Notes: generated from the letters alone by a model not told the origin. A stretch of 64,000 bases of DNA from Hordeum vulgare subsp. vulgare (GCF_904849725.1 NC_058524.1:489311763-489375762); one strand, 5' to 3'. Counted from the first letter of the stretch, positions 46,601 to 58,670 are shown. Numbers and translations are program-made.

Positions 46601-47015
46601 AACCTCGCCGTGCATCAGAAATGACCCAGCCAAGATCATCAGCGGGCTCATCTGGTTCCCGTTCTTCATCCTGATCTTCTTCTTCATTGTCTTCCATTGC
46701 GTTATCAGCATACTCAGGGAACATAGATAGGTAGTTGTCATCATCGTTCTCTTCTTCTTCATCGTCGTCTTCCATCATAACCCCTCTTTCTCCGTGCTTG
46801 GTCCAAACATTATAGCCCGACATAAAACCGGACCGAAGTAGGTGGCTCTGAATGACACTTGAGGAAGTGTAATCCTTCTCATTCCGACATTCAACACATG
46901 GACAAAACATATAGCCAGCACCATGCTTGTTCGCATCGGCTGCATCTCGAAAAGAATGCACGCCTTCTCTATAAGCGGCTCTGCGTCGATCACCGTACAT
47001 CCATGGATGGCTCAT
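43697..47015 (-). pseudogene. CACTA TNP2 transposase, one stop and one frameshift
   Basis: The start at 47015 (MSHPWMYGDRR) follows a CGCAG acceptor-like site. The N-terminal 80 residues match the Transpos_assoc domain, with Cys residues in MFCPCVECRN. An acidic linker follows (residues 90-150). The Transposase_21 core runs from about residue 230, with ACPNDCILYRGEKY, CPVCTALRYK, GLSTDGMNPFGEQSC and NISGQSNKGYNACMYC. The DUF4218-type part follows (AIDVMHLTKNLCVNILGFLG, then SHDCHVLMTQLLPVALRG). A TAG at 44862-44864 interrupts just before VVQCLVSFE. A one-base gain in an A run near 44250 shifts the frame before the last part, a DUF4216-type region (YYGYIDEIWELDYG, then PLFRCKWVKL). TNP2 would cut and join the element ends. 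Confidence 0.92.
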
Positions 47016-47316
47016 CTGCGTTATACGACAGTATATCAAATACAATCACGATCCTAAAAATTAGTACCACACGGTCTAAATGAGGAAATATAGTTGCTAA
47101 CCTTTTAGAATAAGTAGAAATAAAGAGGAAGAGGTTTAAGCGTCGCTCGGGCATCTCATATCGTAGTTGTGTTCGGTGAACTAAAGCGGCATCGCTATAA
47201 CACACATTTCAACAAACACCTCTAGTGCATCGAAGAAAAATGGAGAGCTAGCACACACCCACACTCTTCCATCCAAGAAAAATGCAAGGAAGAGGGGAGA
47301 GAGTGGCTGTGGCCAA

Positions 47317-47345
47317 TATATATAGGCAGAGGACTTTAGTCCCGG
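47317..47345 (-). promoter_or_regulatory. Candidate TNP2 promoter of CACTA element 3
   Basis: On the minus strand CCGGGACTAAAG is followed after about nine bases by CCTATATATA. It lies about 300 bases upstream of the TNP2 start, and an intron in the leader is likely. Confidence 0.6.
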
Positions 47346-47560
47346 TTTGAGACACAAACCGGGACTAAAGGTGGCGCACATGCGGGCTTCACACCGCGTA
47401 GCCCTTTAGTCCCGGTTTGAGACACAAACCGGGACTAAAGGCTCCTTACGGGCCAGGACCAAAGCCTCGTGGGCGGCATTGCGATTTGGGGCGACGTGGT
47501 CGGGCCTTTAGTCCCGGCCCAGATGGAGGCCGGGACTAAAGGGTCCAGGCCAAAGGCCTG
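47331..47560. repeat. Subterminal inverted repeats of CACTA element 3, 5' side
   Basis: Pairs of TTTAGTCCCGGTTTGAGACA and AAACCGGGACTAAAG, plus TTTAGTCCCGGCC near the terminus. The outermost part closely matches the left end of element 2. Confidence 0.9.
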
Positions 47561-47573
47561 TTTTCCACTAGTG

Positions 47574-49794
47574 GTAGTATGTAGTATATAATCATGTTTA
47601 GGTAGTATATATACTATTTTTTGGTAGTATGTATCATATTTTGGGTATGCTCTTTTTTACATATAAATATATATGTATTTCACAAATATAATAAAAACTA
47701 TGGATCAACTTGTAATTTTTTCATGTAACTCACTTTGAAAAATGTTGTATATAGTATATGAACATAATTAATATGATAAATTAGTATATACTAGTCATCG
47801 ACCCGTGCAATTGCACGGTCTCGTTATTTAGACAATAGGTTAGTGGAATTTCGTAAATATTGGTTGTACATACAAAAATGAAAAAATATACAAATTGAGA
47901 AGCTTTATATTGAGCTCTTCAAAATGTACTTTTATATGATGAGGGGCCGTAACGATACATTCATATATAACATTCCCAAGAAGTTCTTCATTTGTTAACT
48001 CTCCGAAGTATATCGAAATTACAAATACAATCATGGGAACAAACAATATTTCGAATAAAACTATTAAAGAAAATTGCTCTTTACTTTCTTAAATTGTGCA
48101 TAATGATAGTGCTAGATAGAGTAGTTTGGTGTATATAATCATGCCATCATACCAAACAACTAAAGAAACATGAGCACATGATACATTGAAAAACATATGA
48201 TTTCTTCATGTGTACTGATCAAAATAAATTTACTATTGTACATTGTAGTACCTTTGAAAGTGGAAACTATGATAAGAAATCAGGATCACAAAACTGATAC
48301 AATATTGTACAAAACTGAATTCAATTATGAAAAGCTTTAGTATAGAATAAGAAATGTAAAAAAATATTCTTGACAGATATCCACATATATTACCTCTTCT
48401 CTGAATCCACCAGCCAATTAAATTATTTATCTACACTTAGAGATCAATATAATTATATATCTTCTCTGAATCTTCTCGACAGTACTGCGAGAATAATATA
48501 ATTACTTCTGTATAAAAGGCATCTATAATGAAGTGAAATTAGAATAGTAATTTGAGAAAGAATTTTGTTCTTTTTAACATGTACACAGACACATCTAATA
48601 TTTTATTAGGGAAAAAATATTTGGATGTACCAAATATGTATGGGTAAGGATAAATGTCACCTTGCTTTATAATTTCAATAAAGACCCACCTGAAGTAGAG
48701 ATAGTGAAAAATGTACCCAGAAGCAACTCCTCGAGAGATAAAACTTGTTATATCAAGTTCTATCAAGTGACTGCTAGTATATATTTGCACTTTCTGGTGC
48801 GATATTGATGATTCCTGCCAAGCAACGTAATTTGTATAGCTGTGGAGTAATTATGGAGAGTGGAAAAGGTAATTATTATTTATTGGCTAGGCATATAATT
48901 TTATATAGTGACGGAGGTGTAGTAAGATATTTTTCTGGGGAAAAGAGGTAACAACACAATCATATTAGAAGAGAGGTGAGAAATAGGTAATGCTCAGAAT
49001 GTTGCGAAGAACTGAAATGTTTTGTGACAAAAACATATAGCTCTCTTTGCATCAAGAATTATATTGCTGAGATAATATAGAACAATCGAACACATGAGAT
49101 AAGACTATTATGTGGCACATGCTAGTGTGTCCACAATTTTTTTGTTCCTCTGGTCGAACATAGATGGATAATTGAGTAGTACTGATGATGGAGACCAAAA
49201 GGCCATAGCTTGCGAATATGGTCATACCAAAGGTTAGAATTATTATCATATAGACATTAGATAATTTTTCTAGTCTAAATGGCAATTCTAATTTTCGATC
49301 TTGAGGAAACGTAATACATGTTGAAGAATACTATTCCTCAATTAATCTACATCGGCACTGATAAAATCTTATATTTGACAGCCTTATTAGAGTGTGGACT
49401 CTGGAGATCCTAAAAAGACATTGACTAAACTATCAATCTAGCTGTACTGGATCAAATAGAAAAGAGTTATAACTTGCACATGGAGACATGGCTAAATAGC
49501 AAAATATCGATACACAGTACCCCTCACAGTTTGTACATCGAGAAGACGTGATCAATTTTAACAGATACATGTGAAGAGGAAATTCTATCAGTCTTCTATT
49601 ACACGTGATAAAAAATCCTTTACTGATACTCAATTTCCCCATGTGCCTCACACCCTAATTTTCTGCAAGACCAAGAAACTCAATTAATGCGATGCTGAAT
49701 ATCCCAAGATCTACTTTTTAAATCTTCTTTACATTGTGCTAGACTCATCTTGAGGACATCAGTAGTTTTTTTGCAGTGATGAAGGCCATGTTAG
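47574..49794. other. AT-rich unassigned sequence
   Basis: Only short frames are present. A 16-base perfect palindrome lies at 47803-47818. There is no transposon terminus or conserved domain that I can identify, and the right border is an abrupt switch into Copia coding sequence. Confidence 0.5.
47803..47818. repeat. Perfect 16-bp palindrome
   Basis: CCGTGCAATTGCACGG, set in the phrase CGACCCGTGCAATTGCACGG. Similar ACCCGTGC phrases occur at the ends of some grass DNA elements, but no matching second end was found. Confidence 0.7.
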
Positions 49795-51948
49795 ATTCAC
49801 CCCAGTCAAACGGGGTTGTCGAGCAGAAAAACCGTACTCTAACTGATTTGGTTAACGCCATGTTAGATACATCGAGTTTATCCAAGGCATGGTGGGGGGA
49901 GGCTATATTGACCGCGTGTCATGTCCTTAATAAAGTTCCTACAAAAGATAATGAGGTCACTCCCTACGAGGAGTGGTCGAAGAGAAGGACGACGCTCTCG
50001 TACTTACATACTTGGGGCTGCTTGGCGAAAGTCAATGTACCGATCCCCAAGAAGCGTAAGCTTGGACCAAAGACCGTGGACTGCGTTAATTTGGGATACG
50101 CTAAGAATAGCGTAGGCTATAGATTTCTAGTAGTGAAATCTGAGGTACCTGACGTGAAGGTCGGTACAATAATGGAGTCGAGGGAAGCTACATTATTTGA
50201 GGATATATTTCCCATGAGAGATATGCAAAGAACTTCTAGACAGGAATCTGAGATAACTCCTGAGCCTGCCATTCCTATGGAATACTATGAACAAACACAT
50301 GATGAAAATCCTGAGGAGGATGACGAGGAAGCCCGTGGTAGGGGCAAGAGACAAAGGACTGCAAAGACCTTTGGTGATGATTTCTTCGTATACCTCGTGG
50401 ATGATAATCCCACTTCTATTTCAGAAGCGTATGCTTCTCCAGATGCTGATTACTGGAAAGCTGCGGTCCATAGCGAGATGGATTCCATCATGGCTAACGG
50501 GACATGGGAAATCACGAATCATCCCTATGGTTGCAAACCATCGGGATGCAAGTGGGTGTTCAAAAAGAAGCTTAGGCCCGATGGTACGATTGAAAAGTAC
50601 AAGGCTAGGCTTGTGGCCAAGGGCTATGCCCAGAAAGAAGAAGAAGATTTCTTCGATACTTATTCACCTGTGGCTAGACTGACCACCATTCATGTACTAC
50701 TCTCATTGGCGGCCTCTCATGGTATTCTCGTTCATCAAATGGACGTTAAGACGGCTTTCCTGAATGGTGAGCTAAATGAGGAAATCTATATGCAACAGCC
50801 AGATGGCTTTGTGATAGAAGGTCAGGAAGGAAAGGTGTGTAAGTTGATGAAATCTTTATATGGTCTGAGACAAGCACCTAAGCAATGGCATGAGAAGTTT
50901 AATACAACTCTGACATCTGTTGGCTTCATTGTTAATGAAGCTCACAAATGTGTATACTATCGCCATGGTGGGGGCGAAGGAGTTATATTGTGCTTGTATG
51001 TTGATGACATACTGATATTTGAAACCAACCTCAAAGTAATTGAGGAGGTTAAGTCTTTTCTGTCTCAAAACTTTGAGATGAAGGACCTTGGGGTGGCTGA
51101 TCTTATCTTGAACATCAAGCTGTTGAGAGATGATGAGGGTGGGATTACACTTCGCAATCCCACTATGTTGATAAGATTTTGAGTGGCTTTGGATATTCAG
51201 ACTGCAAAATTTGTCAAACACCATATGATCCTAGTGTGCTTATTCGAAAGTTTAAAGGCACATCTATAGATCAATTGAGATTCTCTCAAATTATCGGTTC
51301 ACTTATGTACCTAGCTAGCACAACGAGGCCTGACATCGCGTTTTCTGTGAGCAAACTTAGCCGGTTTGTTGCAAACCCGGGCGATGTTCATTGGCGTGCT
51401 GTTGAAAGAATTATGCGCTACTTGAAAGGTACTGTCAACCACGGGCTTCACTATACGGGATTCTCATCGGTACTTGAAGGGTATAGTGATGCGAATTGGA
51501 TCTCTGATGCTGATGAGATGAAGGCCACTACTGGGTATATGTTTACTCTTGGGGTGGTGTTGTTTCCTGGAAGTCTTGCAAGCAAACGATCTTAACAAGA
51601 TCGACAATGGAAGCAGAATTAACAGCATTAGACACATCTGGTGTCGAAGCAGAATTTCTTCCAGATCTTTTGATGGACTTACCTGTGGTTGAGAAGCCGG
51701 TTCCGGCAATCCTTATGAACTGCGATAATCAAACAATTATTGTTAAAGTGAAGAGTTCAAAGGACAATATGAAGTCCAACAAACATATAAGAATGAGATT
51801 GAAGTCTGTCAGACGTTTGAGAAACTCCGGAGTGATAGCGTTGGATTACATCCAAACGGCTAAGAATCTGGCAGATCCCTTTACTAAAGGGCTATCACGT
51901 GTTGTGATAGACAGTGCATCCAGGGAGATGGGTATGAGACCCACATGA
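49795..51948 (+). pseudogene. pol: Copia pol of unit A (end of integrase, reverse transcriptase, RNase H)
   Basis: An open stretch to 51182 covers the end of integrase (QSNGVVEQKNRTLTDLV; the usual A-E-R of the Glu motif reads V-E-Q here) and the reverse transcriptase. The latter has HQMDVKTAFLNGELNEE, LMKSLYGLRQAPKQWHEKF and LYVDDILIFETN. A frameshift near 51160 moves the next part to another frame (51179-51595), with GYSDANWISDADEMKATTGY of RNase H. A second frameshift near 51565 moves the last part (51607-51948), with DYIQTAKNLADPFTKGLS. Both frameshifts are also in unit B. The reverse transcriptase Asp pair is intact. The upstream domains are missing. Confidence 0.9.
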
Positions 51949-52479
51949 GTTGCATGGTAGTAACCCAACCTATATGATCGGAGATCCCGTGAAGTAGGAC
52001 CTGGGAAAACAAGCCAGTGGTGAACTGAGGAGAGTAACTTTACTAACCCACTCCGTTGGAGATGCAATACTCTCGGATACTGTATGGTAGGATGACTACT
52101 GTCTTAATGTGTTCTAAAGCTTATATGTAAGCAAGATGCTGTCCTACAGAGCGATCTTTGGAGGAACACGCCTATATGAGCTTGACTGCTGGTCACAGTC
52201 TATGAGATTTGGGTTATCTCTAGTAAACTCATGAATAGGCCAGGAGTGTGACTAATATGCTCCACCCGAGGGGTCACCTTCGGCAGCCTAGTACTAGTAA
52301 GACTTGTGGTGAAGCTCCTTTACGCGAAACTAACAATTCAAGCCATAGTCCATTGTTCAGTTGTAAAGGGGTGTAGCTACTTGCTCTAGGTGAAGCTCAA
52401 CCTTAACAGGTCTTCTATGAAATGCTGGTATATTAAAACAGTGATTGGAACGAGGGAACACGATGTGCCCTTGAGATCT

Positions 52480-52488
52480 GGTGGGGGA
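52480..52488 (+). promoter_or_regulatory. Polypurine tract of Copia unit A
   Basis: GGTGGGGGA ends one base before the TGTTGAAATT start of the following LTR-type region; the same tract recurs at 57992-58000. Confidence 0.75.
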
Positions 52489-52489
52489 T

Positions 52490-53207
52490 TGTTGAAATTA
52501 GAGATGGGCCTTAGGCCCATAAGACAAATTTCAGAAAAATCTCCAAGGGCCCATGTAGGTGGTGGCATGACAAGGTGGTGGGAAGTTTAGTCCCACCCCA
52601 CTAGTGGAGGAGAAGTTGGACCCCTTTATAAGGGTCTCTCTTCCACATGCTAGTGGAGAGTGAGAAGAGAAGGTGCCCTCGCACACTCCTCCTCCCCCGC
52701 CCGCCTCGCCACGCCACGCCTCGTCATGATGCGCCGCGGGTTGCGGGAATGAGCCGAGCCGAGCTCATACCTACGACGCGCCGCAGGTTGCGGGAATGAG
52801 CCGAGACGAGCTCATACCTACGCGCTTATTTTTGCCGGTCAGGAACGGAGAATATGTAACGGAAAAGGCACGATCCGAGACGTTGGATCGTGGCTGTTAC
52901 CGATTCGGACGTGGGTTTGGCCCACGTCTCTCCACCCAGCCGTCTTTATAAGCAGGCTATCGCCTACCCTAGCCGTCACGAGAATCAGATAACATCTGCC
53001 TCACGCGTTCGTTCCTTGACTGCTGCTGCCGCCGGCGACTCCGTCCCGTTTACCGCATACACGGTCGACGGGAGAGAAGGCCTCCGAAACCTCGCCTCTC
53101 CGGTTCTTGTACGGGAGAGGGGCGATTAGGTTTTTGGGGAGCGATCACGCGACTACTCTCCTCCGTCCGTCTGCTTCGTCTACGTCCGCGTCGCCCTCGT
53201 CATCGCC
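52490..53207 (+). repeat. LTR-type region and leader of Copia unit B
   Basis: It begins TGTTGAAATTAGAGATGGGC. Two TATA-like boxes lie at 52625 (CTTTATAAGGG) and 52944 (CTTTATAAGC). A duplication of about 47 bp (52728-52821) is absent from the matching region of unit C. This accounts for nearly all of the difference between the offsets measured before and after it. The gag ATG follows at 53208. Confidence 0.75.
52728..52821 (+). repeat. Direct duplication of about 47 bp in the unit B leader
   Basis: GGTTGCGGGAATGAGCCGAG and the following GAGCTCATACCTACG occur twice, 47 bases apart. Unit C has one copy. Confidence 0.9.
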
Positions 53208-56200
53208 ATGTCTTCACCAAGCGAAGCTGACCGTCTCGTCCGCGAGAAGGCCGAAGCCGAGAAGAAGGCGACAGAGGATACCGCCGCCGCCACCGCTGCT
53301 GCTACGGCCAACTAGCCGATCGGAGGGTATGATGTGTTTGTCTCTCTCCTGTTTCTGTCTGCACTAGTAGTATTGCCTATATGCGTAGATGTTTCTGCTA
53401 TATGCGTAGTACTTGCTAGTATACTCCGTTATCAGAATGTCATGAAGCTGGTCAATGCCATGTTAGTAATTATTTCATGGATTAATCTGCTCGGAAAATT
53501 GCCTATTTACTCAACAATCCAAAAACCCTAATTTTTGTAGGAATTTTTCGAGTAATGGTTTTGCTGCTGCACTGAAACCGGATAAGTTTACCGGTACCTT
53601 TTTCAAGCGTTGGCAAACGAGAACCACCTTAGGGCTCACAGCTATGAACGTGTTCTGGGTAGCCGGTGTCACTCCTACGGAAACTATCACTCCTGAACAG
53701 GAGAAGATGTTTAAGGAGGCCACTGTCCTATTCCTTGGAGCAGTCATTAGCGTGATCGGAGATAAGCTGGTTGATGCATATTTACATATGCATGTTGCCA
53801 AGGACTTGTGGGAGGCGCTCGAATCTAAATTCGGGGCCACCGATGCTGGGAGTGAGATGTATGTTAAGGAGCATTTCCACGATTACAAGATGGTTGACAA
53901 CCGTTCTGTATTGGAACAAGCTCATGAGATAATATGCATAGCTAAGGAACTTGAGGTTCTTAAGTGCAATTTGCCGGGCAAGTTTGTCGCGGGCTGTATA
54001 ATTGCTAAGCTCCCTAATTCCTGGAGGAACTTTGCTACTATTCTGGAACATCATAGGCGTGAGTTCTTAGTAGAGGACATCATCGACCATCTGAGTGTGG
54101 AGCAAAACTCAAGAGCAAAGGACTCCAATGGAAAAGCGGTGGAAAGCTCTTTTGCTGAAAATATGGTACATCAGAGGAACTTCAATTCCCACAAGCCCAA
54201 AGGAAAGAATTCTGTCCAACAGAATACCGACTTCATGAAGAAGGGTAAGAAGCCCTTCAAGAAGAATAAGAAGGGAGATGGTTGCTATACTTGTGGTTCA
54301 GAGGAACATTGGGCGAACAAATGCCCAAACAAGTACAAGAAGCCGGCGCAGGACTCCAAATCTACCAATATTATTGTGGGCAACAATGAAAGTGGTGCAT
54401 CTGGGTACGGTAATTTACTTACTGTATTTACAGTTTGTCCGTCCACCGATTGGTGGGTGGACACGGGTGCAAATATTCATGTGTGTGCTGACTTATCATT
54501 GTTCTCTTCTTATCAGGCCACCGGTCGGGGGTCCGTATTGATGGGGAATCGCGCGAGTGATTCTGTTCTTGGTGTTGGCACGGTCGATCTGAAGTTTACT
54601 TCGGGAAGGATCATGCAGCTGACGAACGTGCAACATGTCCCCGCCATCAAGAAGAATCTCGTTAGTGGCTCCCTTCTGTGTAGAGAAGGGTTTAAGTTGG
54701 TATTCGAGTCTAATAAAGTAGTAGTTACAAAATATGGACTTTTCGTTGGAAAAGGTTATGAATGCGGAGGTCTGTTCCGCCTTTCTCTTGCAGATTTTTG
54801 TAATAAAGTCGTGAACAATATTCATTCGAGTGTTAATGAATCTGAAGTTTGGCATTCACGTCTTTGTCACATAAGTTTCGGTGTTATGTCGCGGCTAGCA
54901 AAACTGAATTTAATCCCAACTTTCACTTTAGCCAAATGTTCTAAGTGTCATTCGTGTGTGCAAGCAAAGCAACCTCGCAAGCCTCACAAGGCTGTAGAGG
55001 AGAGACACTTGGCACCATTAGAACTCATACATTCTGATCTTTGTGCGATGAATGGTGTGTTGACTAAAGGTGGAAAGAAATACTTCATGACATTGATAGA
55101 TGATTCGACTAGATTTTGCTATGTGTATCTGTTAAATACTAAAGATGAGGCTCTAGACTACTTTAAAATCTATAAGGCAGAATTTGAGAATCAACTTGAA
55201 AAGAAAATTAAACGAGTCCGGTCTGATCGTGGTGGAGAGTACTTCTCAAACGAATTTGATTCATTTTGTGTGGAACACGGCATTATTCATGAGAGGACGC
55301 CTCCCTATTCACCCCAGACAAACGGGGTTGCCGAGCGGAGAAACCGTACTCTAACTGATTTGGTTAACGCCATGTTAGATACAATGGGTTTATCCAAGGC
55401 ATGGTGGGGGGAGGCTATATTGACCGTGTGTCATGTCCTGAATAAAGTTCCTACAAAAGATAATGAGGTCACTCCCTACAAGGAGTGGTCGAAGAGAAGG
55501 ACAATGCTCTCGTACTTACGTACTTGGGGCTGCTTGGCGAAAGTCAATGTACCGATCCCCAAGAAGCGTAAGCTTGGACCAAAGACTGTGGACTGCGTTA
55601 ATTTGGGATACACTAAGAATAGCGTAGGCTATAGATTTCTAGTAGTGAAATCTGAGGTACCTGACGTGAAGGTCGGTACAATAATGGAGTCGAGGGAAGC
55701 TACATTATTTGAGGATATATTTCCCATGAGAGATATGCAAAGAACTTCTAGACAGGAATCTGAGATAACTCCTGAGCCTGCCATTCCTATGGAATACTAT
55801 GAACAAACACATGATGAAAATCCTGAGGAGGATGACGAGGAAGCCCGTGGTAGGGGCAACAGACAAAGGACTGCAAAGACCTTTGGTGATGATTTCTTCG
55901 TATACCTCGTGGATGATAATCCCACTTCTATTTCAGAAGCGTATGCTTCTCCAGATGCTGATTACTGGAAAGCTGCAGTCCGTAGCAAGATGGATTCCAT
56001 CATGGCTAACGGAACACGGGAAATCACTGATCGTCCCTATGGTTGGAAACCATTGCGATGCAAGCGGGTGTTGAAAAAAAAGCTTAGGCCCGATGGTACG
56101 ATTGAAAAGTACCAGGCTAGGCTTGTGGCCAAGGGCTATGCCCAGAAAAAAGAAGAAGATTTCTTCGATACTTATTCACCTGTGGCTAGACTGACCACCA

Positions 56201-57459
56201 TTCGAGTACTACTCTCATTGGCGGCCTCTCATGGTCTTCTCGTTCATCAAATGGACGTTAGGACGGCTTTCCTGAATGGAGAGCTAAATGAGGAAATCTA
56301 TATGCAACAGCCAGATGGCTTTGTGATAGAAGGTCAGGAAGGAAAGGTGTGTAAGTTGCTGAAATCTTTATATGGTCTGAGACAAGCACCTAAGCAATGG
56401 CATGAGAAGTTTAATACAACTCTGACATCTGTTGTCTTCGTTGTTAATGAAGCTGACAAATGTGTATACTATCGCCATGGTGGGGGCGAAGGAGTTATAT
56501 TGTGCTTGTATGTTGATGACATACTGATATTTGGAACCAACCTCAAATAATTGAGGAGGTTAAGTCTTTTTTGTCTCAAAACTTTGAGATGAAGGACCTT
56601 GGGGTGGCTGATGTTATCTTGAACATCAAGCTGTTGAGAGATGATGAGGGTGGGATTACACTTCGCAATCCCACTATGTTGATAAGATTTTGAGTGCCTT
56701 TGGATATTCAGACTGCAAAATTTGTCAAACACCATATGATCCTAGTGTGCTTATTCGAAAGTTTAAAGGCACAGCTATAGATCAATTGAGATTCTCTCAA
56801 ATTATCGGTTCACTTATGTACCTAGCTAGCGCAACGAGGCCTGACATCGCGTTTGCTGTGAGCAAACTTAGCCGGTTTGTTGCAAACCCGCGCGATGTTC
56901 ATTGGCATGCTGTTGAAAGAATTATGCGCTACTTGAAAGGTACTGTCAACCACGGGCTTCACTATACGAGATTCCCATCGGTACTTGATGGGTATAGTGA
57001 TGCGAATTGGATCTCTGATGCTGATGAGATGAAGGTCACTACTGGGTATATGTTTACTCTTGGGGTGGTGTTGTTTCCTGGAAGTCTTGCAAGCAAACGA
57101 TCTTAACAAGATCGACAATGGAAGCAGAAGTAACAGCAGTAGACACATCTGGTGTCGAAGCAGAATTTCTTCCAGATCTTTTGATGGACTTACCTGTGGT
57201 TGAGAAGCCGGTTCCGGCAATCCTTATGAACTGCGATAATCAAACAATTATTGTTAAAGTGAAGAGTTCAACGGACAATATGAAGTCCAACAAACATATA
57301 AGAATGAGATTGAAGTCTGTCAGATGTTTGAGAAACTCTGGAGTGATAGCGTTGGATTACATCCAAACGGCTAAGAATCTGGCAGATCCCTTTACTAAAG
57401 GGCTATCACATGTTGTGATAGACAGTGCATCGAGGGAGATGGGTATGAGACCCACATGA
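53208..57459 (+). pseudogene. gag-pol: Copia polyprotein of unit B
   Basis: The ATG at 53208 starts MSSPSEADRLVREKAEAEKK; a TAG at 53313-53315 breaks this first exon. A probable intron (53327-53540) follows. The long frame to 56550 carries the gag core (ATVLFLGAVISVIGDKLVDA), a complete CCHC knuckle (CYTCGSEEHWANKC) and the protease WWVDTGANIHVC. The integrase has HH and CC pairs (HSRLCHI, CSKCHSC), Asp in IHSDLC and LIDDSTRF, and Glu in VAERRNR. The reverse transcriptase has LYVDDILIFGTN. A one-base loss near 56548 then shifts the frame. Two more frameshifts (near 56670 and 57077) match those of unit A. RNase H (GYSDANWISDADEM) lies in 56690-57459. It is inactive as it stands. Confidence 0.9.
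53327..53540 (+). other. Probable intron in Copia unit B gag
   Basis: It runs from GTATGATGTG to TTTTTGTAG. It is 214 bases long, one more than the matching 213-base segment of unit C. The unspliced frame is broken here, but the spliced exons join in the same phase in both units (GG plus G), giving FSSNGFAAALKPDKF downstream. Confidence 0.55.
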
Positions 57460-57991
57460 GCTGCCATGGCAGTAACCCAACCTATATGATCGGAGATCCC
57501 GTGAAGTAGGACCTGGGAAAACAAGCCAGTGGTGAACTAAGGAGAGTAACTTTACTAACCCACTCCGTTGGAGATGCAATACTCTCGGATACTGTATGGT
57601 AGGATGACTACTATCTTAATGTGTTCTAAAGCTTATATGTAAGCAAGATGCTGTCCTACAGAGCGATCTTTGGAGGAACACGCCTATATGAGCTTGACTG
57701 CTGGTCACAGTCTATGAGATTTGGGTTATCTCTAGTAAACTCATGAATAGGCCAGGAGTGTGACTAATATGCTCCACCCGAGGGGTCACCTTCGGCAGCC
57801 TAGTACTAGTAAGACTTGTGGTGAAGCTCCTTTACGCCAAACTAACAATTCAAGCCATAGTCCATTGTTCAGTTGTAAAGGGGTGTAGCTACTTGCTCTA
57901 GGTGAAGCTCAACCTTAACAGGTCTTCTATGAAATGCTGGTATATTAAAATAGTGATTGGAACGAGGGAACACGATGTGCCCTTGAGATCT

Positions 57992-58000
57992 GGTGGGGGA
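57992..58000 (+). promoter_or_regulatory. Polypurine tract of Copia unit B
   Basis: GGTGGGGGA ends one base before the TGTTGAAATT start of unit C. Confidence 0.75.
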
Positions 58001-58670
58001 TTGTTGAAATTAGAGATGGGCCTTAGGCCCATAAGACAAATTTCAGAAAAATCTCCAAGGGCCCATGTAAGTGGTGGCATGACAAGGTGGTGGGAAGTTT
58101 AGTCCCACCCCGCTAGTGGAGGAGAAGTTGGACCCCTTTATAAGGGTCTCTCTTCCACATGCTATTGGAGAGTGAGAAGAGAAGGTGCCCTCGCGCACTC
58201 CTCCTCCACCGCCCGCCGCGCCACGCCACGCCTCGTCACGATGCGCCGCGCCGCGGGAATGAGCCGAGCTGAGCTCATACCTACGCGCTTATTTTTGCCG
58301 GTTAGGAACGGAGAATATTTAACGGACAACGCACGATCCGAGTCGTCAGATCGTGGCCGTTACCGACTTGGACGTGGGTTTGGCCCACGTCTCTCCACCC
58401 AACCGCCTTTATAAGCATGCTATCGCCTACCCTAGCCGTCACGAGAATCAGATCACATATGCCTCACGCGTTTGTTCCTTGACTGCTGCTGCCGCCGGCG
58501 ACTCCGTCCCGTTTACCGCGTACACGGTCGACGGGAGAGCAGGCCTCCGAAACCTCGCCTCTCCGGTTCTTGTACGGGAGAGGGGCGATTAGGTTTTTGG
58601 GGAGCAATCACGCGACTGCTCGCCTCCGTCCGTCTGCTTCGTCTACGTCCGCGTCGCCCTCGTCATCGCC

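Larger units (their letters stand above)
34534..47573 (-). mobile_element. CACTA element 3, full-length 13-kb element with TNP2
   Basis: The 5' end (right side) reads CACTAGTGGAAAACAGGC on the minus strand. The 3' end (left side) reads CACTAGTGGGGACAGGGC. Three-base target duplications (GTA) lie at 34531-34533 and 47574-47576. Inside, all on the minus strand, are a TNP2 transposase gene, a small gene of unknown role and a Transposase_24/C48-like gene. Two tandem arrays and a nested TIR element are also present. TNP2 has one stop and one frameshift, and the second gene has several breaks, so this copy is not autonomous now. Confidence 0.93.
49795..52489 (+). mobile_element. Copia unit A, 5'-truncated internal region
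   Basis: Copia sequence begins abruptly at 49795 within the integrase core and continues to the polypurine tract at 52480. It matches unit B at an offset of 5512 bases. The junction is unrelated to any LTR border, so the left part was deleted or replaced. Confidence 0.9.
52490..58001 (+). mobile_element. Copia unit B, complete unit of the head-to-tail array
   Basis: The unit runs from TGTTGAAATT after the unit A polypurine tract to the next TGTTGAAATT at 58002, a period of 5512 bases. It has an LTR-type promoter region, gag, protease, integrase, reverse transcriptase and RNase H. The LTR 3' border cannot be set because every copy carries the same flanks and no standard primer-binding site is visible. 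Confidence 0.88.
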
